From the NCBI GenBank assembly GCA_905479025.1, contig CAJQKX010000074.1, positions 1 to 16,407 on the forward strand: DNA of 16,407 nt. The letters run 5' to 3'. This stretch comes from an uncultured Paraglaciecola sp. (GTDB lineage: Bacteria > Pseudomonadota > Gammaproteobacteria > Enterobacterales > Alteromonadaceae). Under the pieces are notes generated by a model. It saw nothing but the letters and a program-made list of their open reading frames with translations. It made no database searches and was not told where the DNA came from. Both the position numbers and the translations under genes were made by a program. Below, in pieces: positions 8,517 through 15,508 of the stretch. Position 1 is the first letter of the stretch. Each line of letters begins with the position of its first letter.

Positions 8517-9508
8517 TATGCAACATCTCGGTTCAACAATACCAAAGCGGCCTCGACTATTTGTGCAACTTGTGGTGTGGCGGCGCGTTCTAAGTGTTGC
8601 GAATAAGGAATAGGGACTTCTTTACTGCAGATTCGGTTTGGTGGTGCATCCAGCGACCAAAAACAATGCTCTGCTACTAGTGCGCATATTTCGCTTGCTA
8701 AGCTTCCGGTACGCCACCCCTCGTCAATCACTAATACACGATGGGTTTTATTCACCGATTTAAACAAGGTTTGAGTATCAAGGGGGCGCAAACACCTTAG
8801 GTCAACGACCTCTGCACTTATACCCTGCTCCTCTAATTCACCGGCAGCTTGCAATGTCTTTGAAAGCGAACCACCGTAAGTAACTAAGCTTATATCATTA
8901 CCACCTTTTCTGACCCACGCTTGATGCATATCTGGGCAATCTTCAGGCTTTGGAATTGCAGCAGTCGCGTTATACAACATAACATGTTCAAAGAGTATGA
9001 CAGGGTCTGGATCTTTCAGAGCCATACGGAGCATATAGCGAGCATCTGCCACTGTAGCAGGTGCGAGTACTTTGATGCCTGGAACATGTGCATACCAATT
9101 TTCTAAGCTATGGGAATGCTGTGCAGCTAATTGTTTGCCGGAACCAGTGGCCATACGTATAACCAAAGGCACACCAATTTGATTCCCAGACATATGCCGT
9201 AACGTGGCTGCATTGTTAACAATTTGGTCGAGTGCCAACAAACTAAAGTTAACAGTCATCACTTCGACTATCGGACGCATTCCACCTATAGCCGCCCCTA
9301 TACCAGCGCCAACAAAGCCTGATTCAGATAAGGGAGTATCAATCACTCTGTCAGATCCAAATTCCTCTGATAGCCCCTTTGATACAGCATAACAACCACC
9401 GTAGTTACCTACATCTTCGCCCATCAGAAAAACACGTTCATCGTTACGCATGGCTTCACCAATGGCTGTTTTGAGTGCCTCTCGATACGTTAAAGTTTTA
9501 TTTTTCAA
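8516..9508 (-). CDS. 2-oxoacid dehydrogenase E1 component, beta subunit
   Basis: A 330-residue transketolase-type subunit. It carries the family landmarks LMGEDVG near residue 28, [17 protein letters not shown] with the conserved Glu at 62 that activates thiamine diphosphate, and [11 protein letters not shown] with the active-site His, followed by [11 protein letters not shown]. With the alpha subunit it decarboxylates a 2-oxoacid, or cleaves acetoin, and loads the acyl group onto E2 lipoate. The start is TTG at 9506-9508: the next Met is at residue 20, GGAG lies 8 nt upstream, and the TTG overlaps the E1 alpha stop as TTGA. Translational coupling should keep the two subunits in ratio. It closely resembles PdhB/AcoB proteins; the substrate cannot be settled from sequence. 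Confidence 0.93.
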   Translation of the reverse strand: MKNKTLTYREALKTAIGEAMRNDERVFLMGEDVGNYGGCYAVSKGLSEEFGSDRVIDTPLSESGFVGAGIGAAIGGMRPIVEVMTVNFSLLALDQIVNNAATLRHMSGNQIGVPLVIRMATGSGKQLAAQHSHSLENWYAHVPGIKVLAPATVADARYMLRMALKDPDPVILFEHVMLYNATAAIPKPEDCPDMHQAWVRKGGNDISLVTYGGSLSKTLQAAGELEEQGISAEVVDLRCLRPLDTQTLFKSVNKTHRVLVIDEGWRTGSLASEICALVAEHCFWSLDAPPNRICSKEVPIPYSQHLERAATPQVAQIVEAALVLLNRDVA

Positions 9509-10497
9509 GATCCTGACTCCGCATAAACCCCAAGATATAAGTCAGATATATCTTCTATCTCGCTACACTCGGCAAAAGATACAGACAGGTTAATTTCTTC
9601 TGCCACATGATCTTCAATCAGTTTTAATTCAGCGCTACTTAGCTTTCCGTTCACTTCAAGCCATCGTTGTAACTTCATAATCGGGCCTTTGCTTTTCCAT
9701 GCTTCTACTTCATCAGACTCACGATAAAGCTGAGTATCAAACATCGAATGACCACGAAAACGATAAGTATTACACTCCAATAAACAGGGTCCACCACCTT
9801 TTCGAATTCTTTGACAGTATTGGGTCGCAGCTGATTCGACCTCGACCACATTCATTCCATCAACAGCATGTGACATTAAACCGTAACTTTGTGCTTTACG
9901 AAATATGTGTTGCTCCGACTCTGAAATTGCCAGAGCAGTGCCCATGGCATAGCCGTTATTTTCACACACAAATAAGATGGGTAGTTGCCACAGCTGAGCT
10001 AAATTAAGGCTCTCGTGAAATTCCCCTTCTGCTACCGCACCTTCACCAAAAAAACATACCACCACATCATTTTTTTTCTGCATTTTATTGGCTAAAGCTA
10101 AACCAACCGCTAATGGTAGGGCTCCAGCAACAATGGCATTGCCTCCATAAAATCGCTTTTCCACATCAAAAATATGCATTGATCCACCTCGGCCTCTGCT
10201 GCTGCCTGTGACTTTACCAAACATTTCAGCCATCACTTTATCCATACTTAAACCGCGGGCTAAGGCATGACCATGTTCTCGGTAAGTGGCAAATACTGCA
10301 TCCTCAGCTTTTAATGCTTGCATCACACCTACTGCAACAGCCTCTTCACCTATGTAGAGGTGTAAAAAGCCACGGATTTTTTCTTGGGTGTAGAGTTCGG
10401 CACACTTCTCTTCGAAACGCCTGATGCGTAACATTTGTTTGAACAAGAATTGCAAGTGTGCGATGTCCATATGGACTTTACTGTTTTCAATATTCAT
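9505..10497 (-). CDS. 2-oxoacid dehydrogenase E1 component, alpha subunit
   Basis: A 330-residue thiamine-diphosphate enzyme subunit of the PdhA/AcoA type. The cofactor-binding motif runs from GEG (151-153, in place of the commoner GDG) to the double Asn in [10 protein letters not shown] (180-181), which coordinates Mg-diphosphate. The RGGSMH segment (104-108) and the loop [11 protein letters not shown] (244-254) fit pyruvate- or acetoin-type E1 alpha better than branched-chain enzymes, which have HSTSDD there. The gene starts at the ATG at 10497, 20 nt after the acyl-CoA synthetase stop, with only a weak GAAG-type ribosome site. A second in-frame Met at residue 10 is a possible alternative start. 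No E3 (lipoamide dehydrogenase) gene is present in the window, so E3 must come from the housekeeping complexes. Confidence 0.93.
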   Translation of the reverse strand: MNIENSKVHMDIAHLQFLFKQMLRIRRFEEKCAELYTQEKIRGFLHLYIGEEAVAVGVMQALKAEDAVFATYREHGHALARGLSMDKVMAEMFGKVTGSSRGRGGSMHIFDVEKRFYGGNAIVAGALPLAVGLALANKMQKKNDVVVCFFGEGAVAEGEFHESLNLAQLWQLPILFVCENNGYAMGTALAISESEQHIFRKAQSYGLMSHAVDGMNVVEVESAATQYCQRIRKGGGPCLLECNTYRFRGHSMFDTQLYRESDEVEAWKSKGPIMKLQRWLEVNGKLSSAELKLIEDHVAEEINLSVSFAECSEIEDISDLYLGVYAESGS

Positions 10498-10517
10498 ATT
10501 GTTTTTTCTTCATTTAG

Positions 10518-12308
10518 CTAGTCTTCATTGCTTATTTTTATGCTATCGCTTTCGTCACTTTCTAAAGTGGAAATATCACCTTCGGGCAAGCCAAGTTCGC
10601 GCGCTTTTAACAATCTTCGCATAATTTTTCCACTACGGGTTTTAGGTATATTTTGTTTAACGACAATTTCTCTTGGCGCTAAAGCAGAGCCCAATTTTTT
10701 GCGAGCATGGGCCATGATGCTTTTAATTAAATCAGAGTCGGGTACGCAACCAAATTTGAGTGACACAAAAGCTTTAACTATTTCTCCTGCAACTGGGTCA
10801 GGTATGCCAATGACCCCAGCTTCAACAACGGCAGGATGTTCTATTAATGCACTCTCAACTTCAAACGGACCAATCAAATGACCCGCAGATTTAATTAAGT
10901 CTGAACTACGACCCACAAACCAAAAATACCCGTCCTCATCCTGATAGGCTAAGTCACCACTGAGGTACCAATCACCTTTAAAGCAACTTTGATATCGTTC
11001 AGTTTCGTGCAGATAATTACGGAACATGGATGGCCAACCTTTTTTAAATGCTAACTCTCCCGATTCACCAGGTGTGGTAACTCTGATGATATTTCCTTGG
11101 TCATCTGTCTTAATAATTGCGGCTTCAATACCTGGTAATGGTCTGCCCATTGAACCAGGCTTAACATTTTCACCAATAAAGTTGGCCAACATGATCCCAC
11201 CAGTTTCTGTTTGCCACCAATTATCATGAAAAGGTTTGCCTAGGTACTCTTGGCTCCAAACTACTACTTCTGGATTAAGGGGTTCTCCTACACTTGCCAA
11301 AAAGCGCAGTACTGATAAATCATAATCTTGGCACAATTCGTTACCTGACTTCATTAACATCCGAATAGCGGTAGGCGCGGTATACCAAATATTGACTTTT
11401 TCTGCTTCCAAAATGCTATACCATCGAACTGGGTCAAATTCAGCATTGTCAACGACAAGTGTGGCGCGGTTACATAATGGCGAAATGACACCGTAAGAAA
11501 TACCCGTTACCCAGCCTGGATCAGCGGTACACCAGTAAATATCTTGAGGATGAATATCCAGCGCACAGTAGCCTGAATATTTATGATAAATGACTGCTTC
11601 ATGCACATGAACCACGCCTTTGGGTTTACCGGTTGTGCCACTTGTGAAGTGTAAAAGAGCCGTATCTTTTGAGCTTGTTTCACATATTTGGTATGCATCA
11701 CTGTGTTGTTTTAATACAAGGTCTAAGTCAACACAACCCTCAGGACATTGGCCTTTACAGTCATAAAGTAACACCTGTTTTAAAGACTTTAATTCATCGC
11801 GCCAAGGCGCTATTTTTTTACGATAAAGCCGAGCGCTTGTAAGTAGTACTCTGGCGCCGCCTATTTTCATGCGAGATTTTATTGGCTCTGGCCCAAATGC
11901 AGCAAATAATGGACTGAACACTACGCCAGATTTTAAACACCCCATTATAGCCGTATACATTATCGGGCTTCGATCGGTCAAACTACACAGTAAGTGCCCC
12001 TTTTCAATCTGAAAGTCATTCAGAAGATTAGCAAACTGGTTGCTATTTTGTTGCAGCTGGCGATACGATAAAATATGCCTTTGGTCTTTTTTACCTAAAA
12101 AAATTAACGCAGTTTGATCACCGTAACCTTCTTCAACATGGCGATCGACAGCTTCGTAACCAATATTTATACCGTTTTTGTAACCCTTAATTAACGCATT
12201 GGCCTGTTGCCAATTAAAATCAATATAACTTTCCTGATAACTTTGCATATTTGGTGGCTTGTCTTGTCTACTTGTCCCTTTCTTAATCGTGACATAATCC
12301 ATACTCAT
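10518..12308 (-). CDS. acsA: Acetyl-CoA synthetase-like AMP-forming acyl-CoA ligase (AcsA type)
   Basis: A 596-residue ANL-superfamily enzyme closely resembling the short Bacillus AcsA. It activates acetate or a similar short acid with ATP to acyl-AMP, then to the thioester. Motifs, counted from the chosen start: ATP loop TSGTTGKPKG (222-231), YWCTADPGWVTG, WWQTETGG (364-371, with the Trp that limits the pocket to short acids), YLSGD (448-452), and the catalytic Lys in KTRSGKIMRR (K561). The hinge reads SAGHLIGPFEVE, where most relatives have Arg at the Leu. The frame stays open upstream to 12467, but those codons run through the Fnr promoter and look non-coding. I chose the ATG at 12308; an ATG at 12302 is equally possible. 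It is the first gene of the operon. An acyl-ACP ligase activity using the operon's ACP is an alternative. Confidence 0.9.
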   Translation of the reverse strand: MSMDYVTIKKGTSRQDKPPNMQSYQESYIDFNWQQANALIKGYKNGINIGYEAVDRHVEEGYGDQTALIFLGKKDQRHILSYRQLQQNSNQFANLLNDFQIEKGHLLCSLTDRSPIMYTAIMGCLKSGVVFSPLFAAFGPEPIKSRMKIGGARVLLTSARLYRKKIAPWRDELKSLKQVLLYDCKGQCPEGCVDLDLVLKQHSDAYQICETSSKDTALLHFTSGTTGKPKGVVHVHEAVIYHKYSGYCALDIHPQDIYWCTADPGWVTGISYGVISPLCNRATLVVDNAEFDPVRWYSILEAEKVNIWYTAPTAIRMLMKSGNELCQDYDLSVLRFLASVGEPLNPEVVVWSQEYLGKPFHDNWWQTETGGIMLANFIGENVKPGSMGRPLPGIEAAIIKTDDQGNIIRVTTPGESGELAFKKGWPSMFRNYLHETERYQSCFKGDWYLSGDLAYQDEDGYFWFVGRSSDLIKSAGHLIGPFEVESALIEHPAVVEAGVIGIPDPVAGEIVKAFVSLKFGCVPDSDLIKSIMAHARKKLGSALAPREIVVKQNIPKTRSGKIMRRLLKARELGLPEGDISTLESDESDSIKISNED

Positions 12309-12333
12309 TCCAATTTTCCAAGAAGCTCTAGTT

Positions 12334-12374
12334 AGCCTAATCAAACATGCTCCAGGAAATTTGATCTGTATCAA
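12334..12374 (-). promoter_or_regulatory. Fnr-type class II promoter of the acsA-E1-E2-ACP operon
   Basis: TTGATCTGTATCAA (12361-12374) is a perfect match to the Fnr consensus TTGATNNNNATCAA, inside a slightly longer palindrome (TTTGAT-CTGT-ATCAAA). On the minus strand, 21 nt later comes TAGGCTAA, whose TAGGCT hexamer (12334-12339) serves as a -10 element. Transcription is predicted to start near 12327, about 19 nt before the ATG at 12308, with the box centred near -40.5. This also argues against the longer upstream reading frame of the synthetase. The same box, spacing and -10 pattern occurs before the DUF1302 gene. Confidence 0.8.
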
Positions 12375-12387
12375 AATTAAAACTAAA

Positions 12388-12436
12388 AGCCACATCCCAT
12401 AATGGATTAATGACATTCTAAAATGAGTATGTGGCT
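12388..12436 (-). terminator. Hairpin with T-rich tail upstream of the acsA promoter (possible terminator)
   Basis: A perfect 8-bp inverted repeat, AGCCACAT (12388-12395) and ATGTGGCT (12429-12436), encloses 33 bases. In the minus direction it is followed at once by a T-rich stretch (TTTTAGTTTTAATTTTG), as in an intrinsic terminator, and then by the Fnr box 13 nt away. It may insulate the acsA operon from transcription arriving from the rhodanese side, or be an operator for an unknown regulator. The long loop makes termination uncertain. The rest of the gap (12437-12708) is AT-rich and shows no gene. Confidence 0.4.
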
Positions 12437-12708
12437 CTGGATTTGTGTTTAAAAAAACGGCACTCATTTACTTTTGGGTTTAATGCACCATATAGAAATA
12501 TTTGAGATAGTTACCTTAATTTAAATCTGTGAAATCTCTTCCAGCCAGGGCAATTTCAAAATTTTCAAAAAATGTTTATATTAGTTTTTAATTAGTAAAG
12601 GTGTCAGCGATACTGAAGATATAAAAATTTTTGGAAAACCGAATCAACTGTAGATATTTTACTAAGTATAAATAAATGTTATGCAGACAAAGGAGAAGTT
12701 TTACTACC

Positions 12709-13074
12709 CTAGAGTGATTCCTCTGAATACTGGTACATCTTATGTACTTCATCCATCTTACAACTAATTACGCTGACATTTGTATAGCCAACTCTGGCTA
12801 ATTGTTCGGCCGCTAATGCAGCGCGCAGCGAAGATGCACAATGAAGATAAATAGGTCGTGTTGGATCTTTTTCTATTTCTAACATTTTTATTTCTAGTAC
12901 ACCTCGAGGTATATTGATCGCACCGACAGCAGGTGATGCGAAATGTTCTGCTGATTCCCTCACATCTATCAGTAGTCCTTTGTTATTAAGGCGGTCTAGA
13001 GCTGCTTTTTTGGCGGTTATAAGTTGCACGTTTTGTGTCGCTTGCTGTAATAACAGTGAAAGTGTTTTTAACAT
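12709..13074 (-). CDS. Single-domain rhodanese-like protein (sulfurtransferase)
   Basis: A 121-residue single rhodanese domain. The N-terminal half contains LLIDVRESAEHFASPAVGAI followed by NIP, the usual rhodanese entry motif. The active-site loop is HCASSLR, in which the Cys (residue 79) forms the persulfide and the CxxxxR loop has the six residues of sulfurtransferases; the conserved RAALAAEQLARVGYTNV helix follows. It probably moves sulfane sulfur in the cytoplasm; I see no signal peptide. The frame extends to an ATG at 13113, but the ATG at 13074, which has TGGA about 7 nt upstream, gives a normal family N-terminus. The gene stands alone, about 400 nt upstream of the acyl-CoA synthetase on the same strand. 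Its acceptor and any link to the neighbouring operon are unknown. Confidence 0.85.
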   Translation of the reverse strand: MLKTLSLLLQQATQNVQLITAKKAALDRLNNKGLLIDVRESAEHFASPAVGAINIPRGVLEIKMLEIEKDPTRPIYLHCASSLRAALAAEQLARVGYTNVSVISCKMDEVHKMYQYSEESL

Positions 13075-13785
13075 AAAAAATCCAGTACATTTGCAAAATC
13101 GATTTTTAATCAAATTTGCGCTTTTTTATTGAATTTAGCCCAACCAATTATAATATGGCGGATCAGGAATAGTGCTTTGTATCAGGTCTCTACATCTATT
13201 TTTTGAATCCCAAATTAACACAGTTGGGTAAAGGGAAATCGATGTTCCGGTGCGCTCTACCAAACTCTAGTTCAGGTTTAACCGAGACTCCGCAAGTTCA
13301 TATAAAATAATGCATTGATCTCACACAATATGTATCATTTGTGTCATTAGCCGATTGATTGTTCTTAGATTTATCCAAGAATGCAAACAAAACTTCTTAG
13401 TCTGCTCAGCAGAATTCTGACACCACAAAGGCGAGCTTTGGGTCAGCTAAAATTAAAGTAATCACGATATTTAATTGTATGAATAATCAATACACTTTAA
13501 TTAAAATACAGTTCAAAACAGAAGAAATGATCCGAGTCAAAATATACCAAATAATAGCCAAAAGTTGATAGGCTGAAATGTCACAATATACATAATATTA
13601 ATTCTTAGATAATGTCTTTATGATTAATTGTTTGTATTTTAAGTCAATTGCTATCATTAATATCTGCATTCACGTTCTAAATTATGACATCAAATAGTGA
13701 CTGACTAATCATATAGCCGTCACATTTAAACAAAGAAAATGAGTCAACATAGGTATTGTGAAACTACTGATGAGATACAAGTCAT
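13075..13785. other. AT-rich spacer without a recognisable gene
   Basis: About 710 bases without a convincing coding frame on either strand. Two adjacent small hairpins lie at 13402-13446 on the plus strand: CTGC-TCA-GCAG (13402-13412), then a bulged stem with CTGAC (13417-13421) paired to GTCAG (13442-13446), CC to GG, AAAG to CTTT, and a GCGAG loop. They could belong to a small RNA or be chance. A D-arm-like string (GGTAGAGCGCACC, minus strand) near 13250-13262 does not fold into a tRNA. The promoter of the rhodanese gene must lie in the left part of this region, but no clear -35/-10 pair could be chosen. Confidence 0.45.
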
Positions 13786-14046
13786 TTATTTTGCCTGAGA
13801 ATCATTACAAATAAATTTACTTTTTAAGGCCTTACTTAATTTTAAAAAAAGGGAGGATTTAGGTTTCTTCTGTTCAGGCCTACTATTTATAGATGATGGT
13901 ATGACCAGAGCTTTTGGCCAATAAGGATTTACTTCTTTATTGGATGAGGAATAGGTATTTATTTTGTTTTCAATACTAGGGCTAGAATTCGTTTTCACAG
14001 TTTTATATTCCTTATAAATCTTTTGTGATAAGACGGTCTTGGACAC
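13786..14046 (-). CDS. Doubtful small hypothetical protein (86 residues, GTG start)
   Basis: An open frame of 86 codons that begins with GTG and has a stop only three codons upstream, so GTG is the only usable start. The ribosome site is weak (AGG 8 nt upstream). The translation is basic and Lys/Ser/Asn-rich, with NPYWPKALVIPSS in the middle and a Lys-rich C-terminal amphipathic stretch (KSSLFLKLSKALKSKF). There is no signal peptide, no membrane helix and no family I recognise. The proline-containing middle looks slightly more protein-like than chance, but in AT-rich DNA a frame of this length is not strong evidence. It stands alone. Confidence 0.25.
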   Translation of the reverse strand: MSKTVLSQKIYKEYKTVKTNSSPSIENKINTYSSSNKEVNPYWPKALVIPSSINSRPEQKKPKSSLFLKLSKALKSKFICNDSQAK

Positions 14047-14367
14047 CGTCTTTGCCTACTTCGTTACTGAGTCCTTTATAATCTTTAGACTTTAAAACTT
14101 CTGAGTGCTATTTTTTGTAGCAACCGTATCTAAATTCTAACGTGAGTTTTTAGTGATGTATTGATGCATATCAAAATCTGGTGGTTTCACCTTCAAGTTC
14201 TTTAGCACGCGACCAGATGAGGATTGTTCTGCGCATATAACGATTAGTACATAGATGTACTCCGATCCTTTTATAAGGCTAAGGAAGCTACTATTAGCGT
14301 CACAATACCTACTCACTTTTTTGATCCTCTAGAAGCAAGCGAATCTGAAAAGGATTATATAGCAAGC

Positions 14368-14787
14368 TTGGTTACAGGAGATGATGTTGATAAATCACTT
14401 GATTATGATGGGAGAGTACCTAAAAACCTTGTGACCCTACTGAGTGATAAATTAGAGAAGCGGCTTTCCATAAAGACAGTTGATTGGAAAGATGCACCAT
14501 ACCGTTTTGATGTAATCGCGAGAGTCACCCAAGCAATTGGTATGTATAGAGATAATATTTTTGATATAAGAATGGATATTGAACTTCAGGAATTGGCAAC
14601 GATACGAAGCGGAAAAACGGGGTTCATGCCAGTTAGAAGATTCAGGGGGTCTTATCCCGCGAAATCCAAAGTTAAAGTAGAAACAAAAATCTATGCAACG
14701 GTAGATAAGGTTATTGAGAAAATACAAAAAATTAGTTCTGAATCAATTGAGTATTGCGCCAAAGGGGCCCGTAAGCTTTCCCAGTAA
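14368..14787 (+). CDS. Hypothetical protein without a normal start codon, possibly N-terminally truncated
   Basis: One of only two plausible plus-strand genes. The TTG at 14368 gives 139 residues, but the frame is open back to 14248 and the extra codons read like protein (THFFDPLEASESEKDYIASL). No ATG exists upstream. ATT at 14293 has AAGGA 7 nt before it, which would be a good ribosome site with a very rare start and a product of 164 residues. The alternative is a gene whose 5' end was lost. The C-terminal half has alternating strands and a final Lys-rich helix (VDKVIEKIQKI), suggesting an alpha/beta fold. There is no signal peptide or membrane helix, and no family I recognise. The flanks are non-coding, so context gives no function. 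Confidence 0.5.
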   Translation: MVTGDDVDKSLDYDGRVPKNLVTLLSDKLEKRLSIKTVDWKDAPYRFDVIARVTQAIGMYRDNIFDIRMDIELQELATIRSGKTGFMPVRRFRGSYPAKSKVKVETKIYATVDKVIEKIQKISSESIEYCAKGARKLSQ

Positions 14788-15156
14788 ACTTGCCGTAGAA
14801 GGTGCTGTAGAAAACGTAGCATACGCAGTCAGGGCTATATTCTTAACTATCACACGTTTCACAGTCTCGTGCGCGTAAGTCTTTCTGATTAAAAGCCAGA
14901 GACTGGTGGTGACTACTACCTGCATCTAGTGCAGCTTGCACGATTCATCCCTCTAAAGTGTGGAGTGTAAACAACCGAGAGCCACAGCAATTAACGGCTA
15001 GGTTCTAGGGCCTATGTAAGTATTTATGATTAAAAGCATTAAAAAATATAGGGAAATTAAAAGCAACCTTGCCAATCAAAGACTATAACTAACCTATTCA
15101 CAAACCTATTTACTACTACTCACCAACATTACTCACTAACAATAAGGATATTGCTC
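14788..15156. other. Spacer with two overlapping, mutually exclusive hairpins
   Basis: About 370 bases with no convincing gene. CTGCA-TCTAG-TGCAG (14920-14934) and GTGCA-GCT-TGCAC (14929-14941) share bases and cannot form together. This could be a small switch-like element or chance. The right end (15060-15156) leads into the 45-codon gene and ends in the ribosome site AAGGA, 8 nt before its ATG. A promoter for that gene should lie here, but I cannot pick a clear -35/-10 pair. Confidence 0.35.
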
Positions 15157-15294
15157 ATGAAGAAACTAGAAGGATGGTTATACCTAATGATGGTTGTCTG
15201 TATTTTGATAGGTGGTATCTACTCATTGTATAAGATAGCAACAGCACCTGATGGTGCTGAGCGTTATGAGATTGAGTTCAGGGCATCTTCTTGA
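15157..15294 (+). CDS. Small single-span membrane protein (45 residues)
   Basis: A 45-codon gene with ATG and a good ribosome site (AAGGA, 8 nt upstream). The product has a charged start (MKKLEGW), one membrane helix at about residues 8-26 (LYLMMVVCILIGGIYSLY), and a polar tail with DGAERYEIEF that contains five acidic residues. The short basic N-terminus suggests an inside N-terminus and the tail in the periplasm. I recognise no family. A terminator-like hairpin about 50 nt after the stop supports an independent small transcript. Small membrane proteins of this kind often modulate a larger membrane complex, but nothing in the context names a partner. Confidence 0.55.
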   Translation: MKKLEGWLYLMMVVCILIGGIYSLYKIATAPDGAERYEIEFRASS

Positions 15295-15340
15295 CTAACA
15301 GCACATAGCGTTAAGGCTTAGTGTGCGTGAGACCTTTCAA

Positions 15341-15366
15341 GAAACTCGCGTTCGTGGAGCTTTTTC
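15341..15366 (+). terminator. Terminator-like hairpin after the 45-codon gene
   Basis: GAAACTC and GAGCTTTTTC flank a short GC-rich bulged stem with a TTCG loop (CTC-G-CG-TTCG-TG-GAG), and the 3' arm ends in five T residues (15361-15365). This looks like a weak intrinsic terminator for plus-strand transcription coming from the small membrane protein gene 46 nt upstream. Confidence 0.4.
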
Positions 15367-15489
15367 ATTATCAGGGGTTATGTTCTTTTGTTACAGAAAC
15401 CTCTATGACTGTTATTGTGTTTAATTATTATAGTCAGTACTAATAGTGTTATCGCACAAGTCTTGAAAACGTTGAATATTATCAAAACA

Positions 15490-15508
15490 GCATTGCACTT
15501 AGCAATAC
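15490..15508 (-). terminator. Hairpin at the end of the oxidoreductase gene
   Basis: On the minus strand GTATTGC-TAAGT-GCAATGC forms a 7-bp stem (one G-T pair) with a 5-nt loop containing the TAA stop of the oxidoreductase gene. It is followed by TGTTTTGATAATATT. The position directly at the stop codon suggests the end of that operon. The T run is short, so termination may be partial. Confidence 0.45.

Noticed and set aside
12341..12356. Sigma-54-like promoter (TGGAGCATGTTTGAT on the minus strand)
   Set aside because: The invariant GC of the -12 element is GA here, and the Fnr-type promoter explains the same region better.
12309..12467. In-frame N-terminal extension of the acyl-CoA synthetase up to an ATG at 12467
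   Set aside because: It runs through the Fnr box, the -10 element and the hairpin, has no ribosome site of note, and adds 53 residues not found in the AcsA family.
13230..13300. Possible tRNA or tRNA remnant on the minus strand (GGTAGAGCGCACC resembles a D arm)
   Set aside because: The matching 5' D-stem half, the acceptor stem and a GTTCRANYC T-loop are all absent.
14743..14925. Minus-strand 60-codon open frame
   Set aside because: It overlaps the 3' end of the more plausible plus-strand ORF, lacks a ribosome site and shows no family features.
15285..15330. Integron attC-like site around the end of the 45-codon gene (CTAAC...GTTAAGG)
   Set aside because: The core sites do not match RYYYAAC/GTTRRRY and no integrase or cassette array is present.
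15472..15485. Fnr-like sequence TTGAATATTATCAA
   Set aside because: It matches 9 of 10 positions but sits in the AT-rich tail of the hairpin ending the oxidoreductase gene. No gene starts downstream at a suitable distance and no matching -10 element exists; probably chance.
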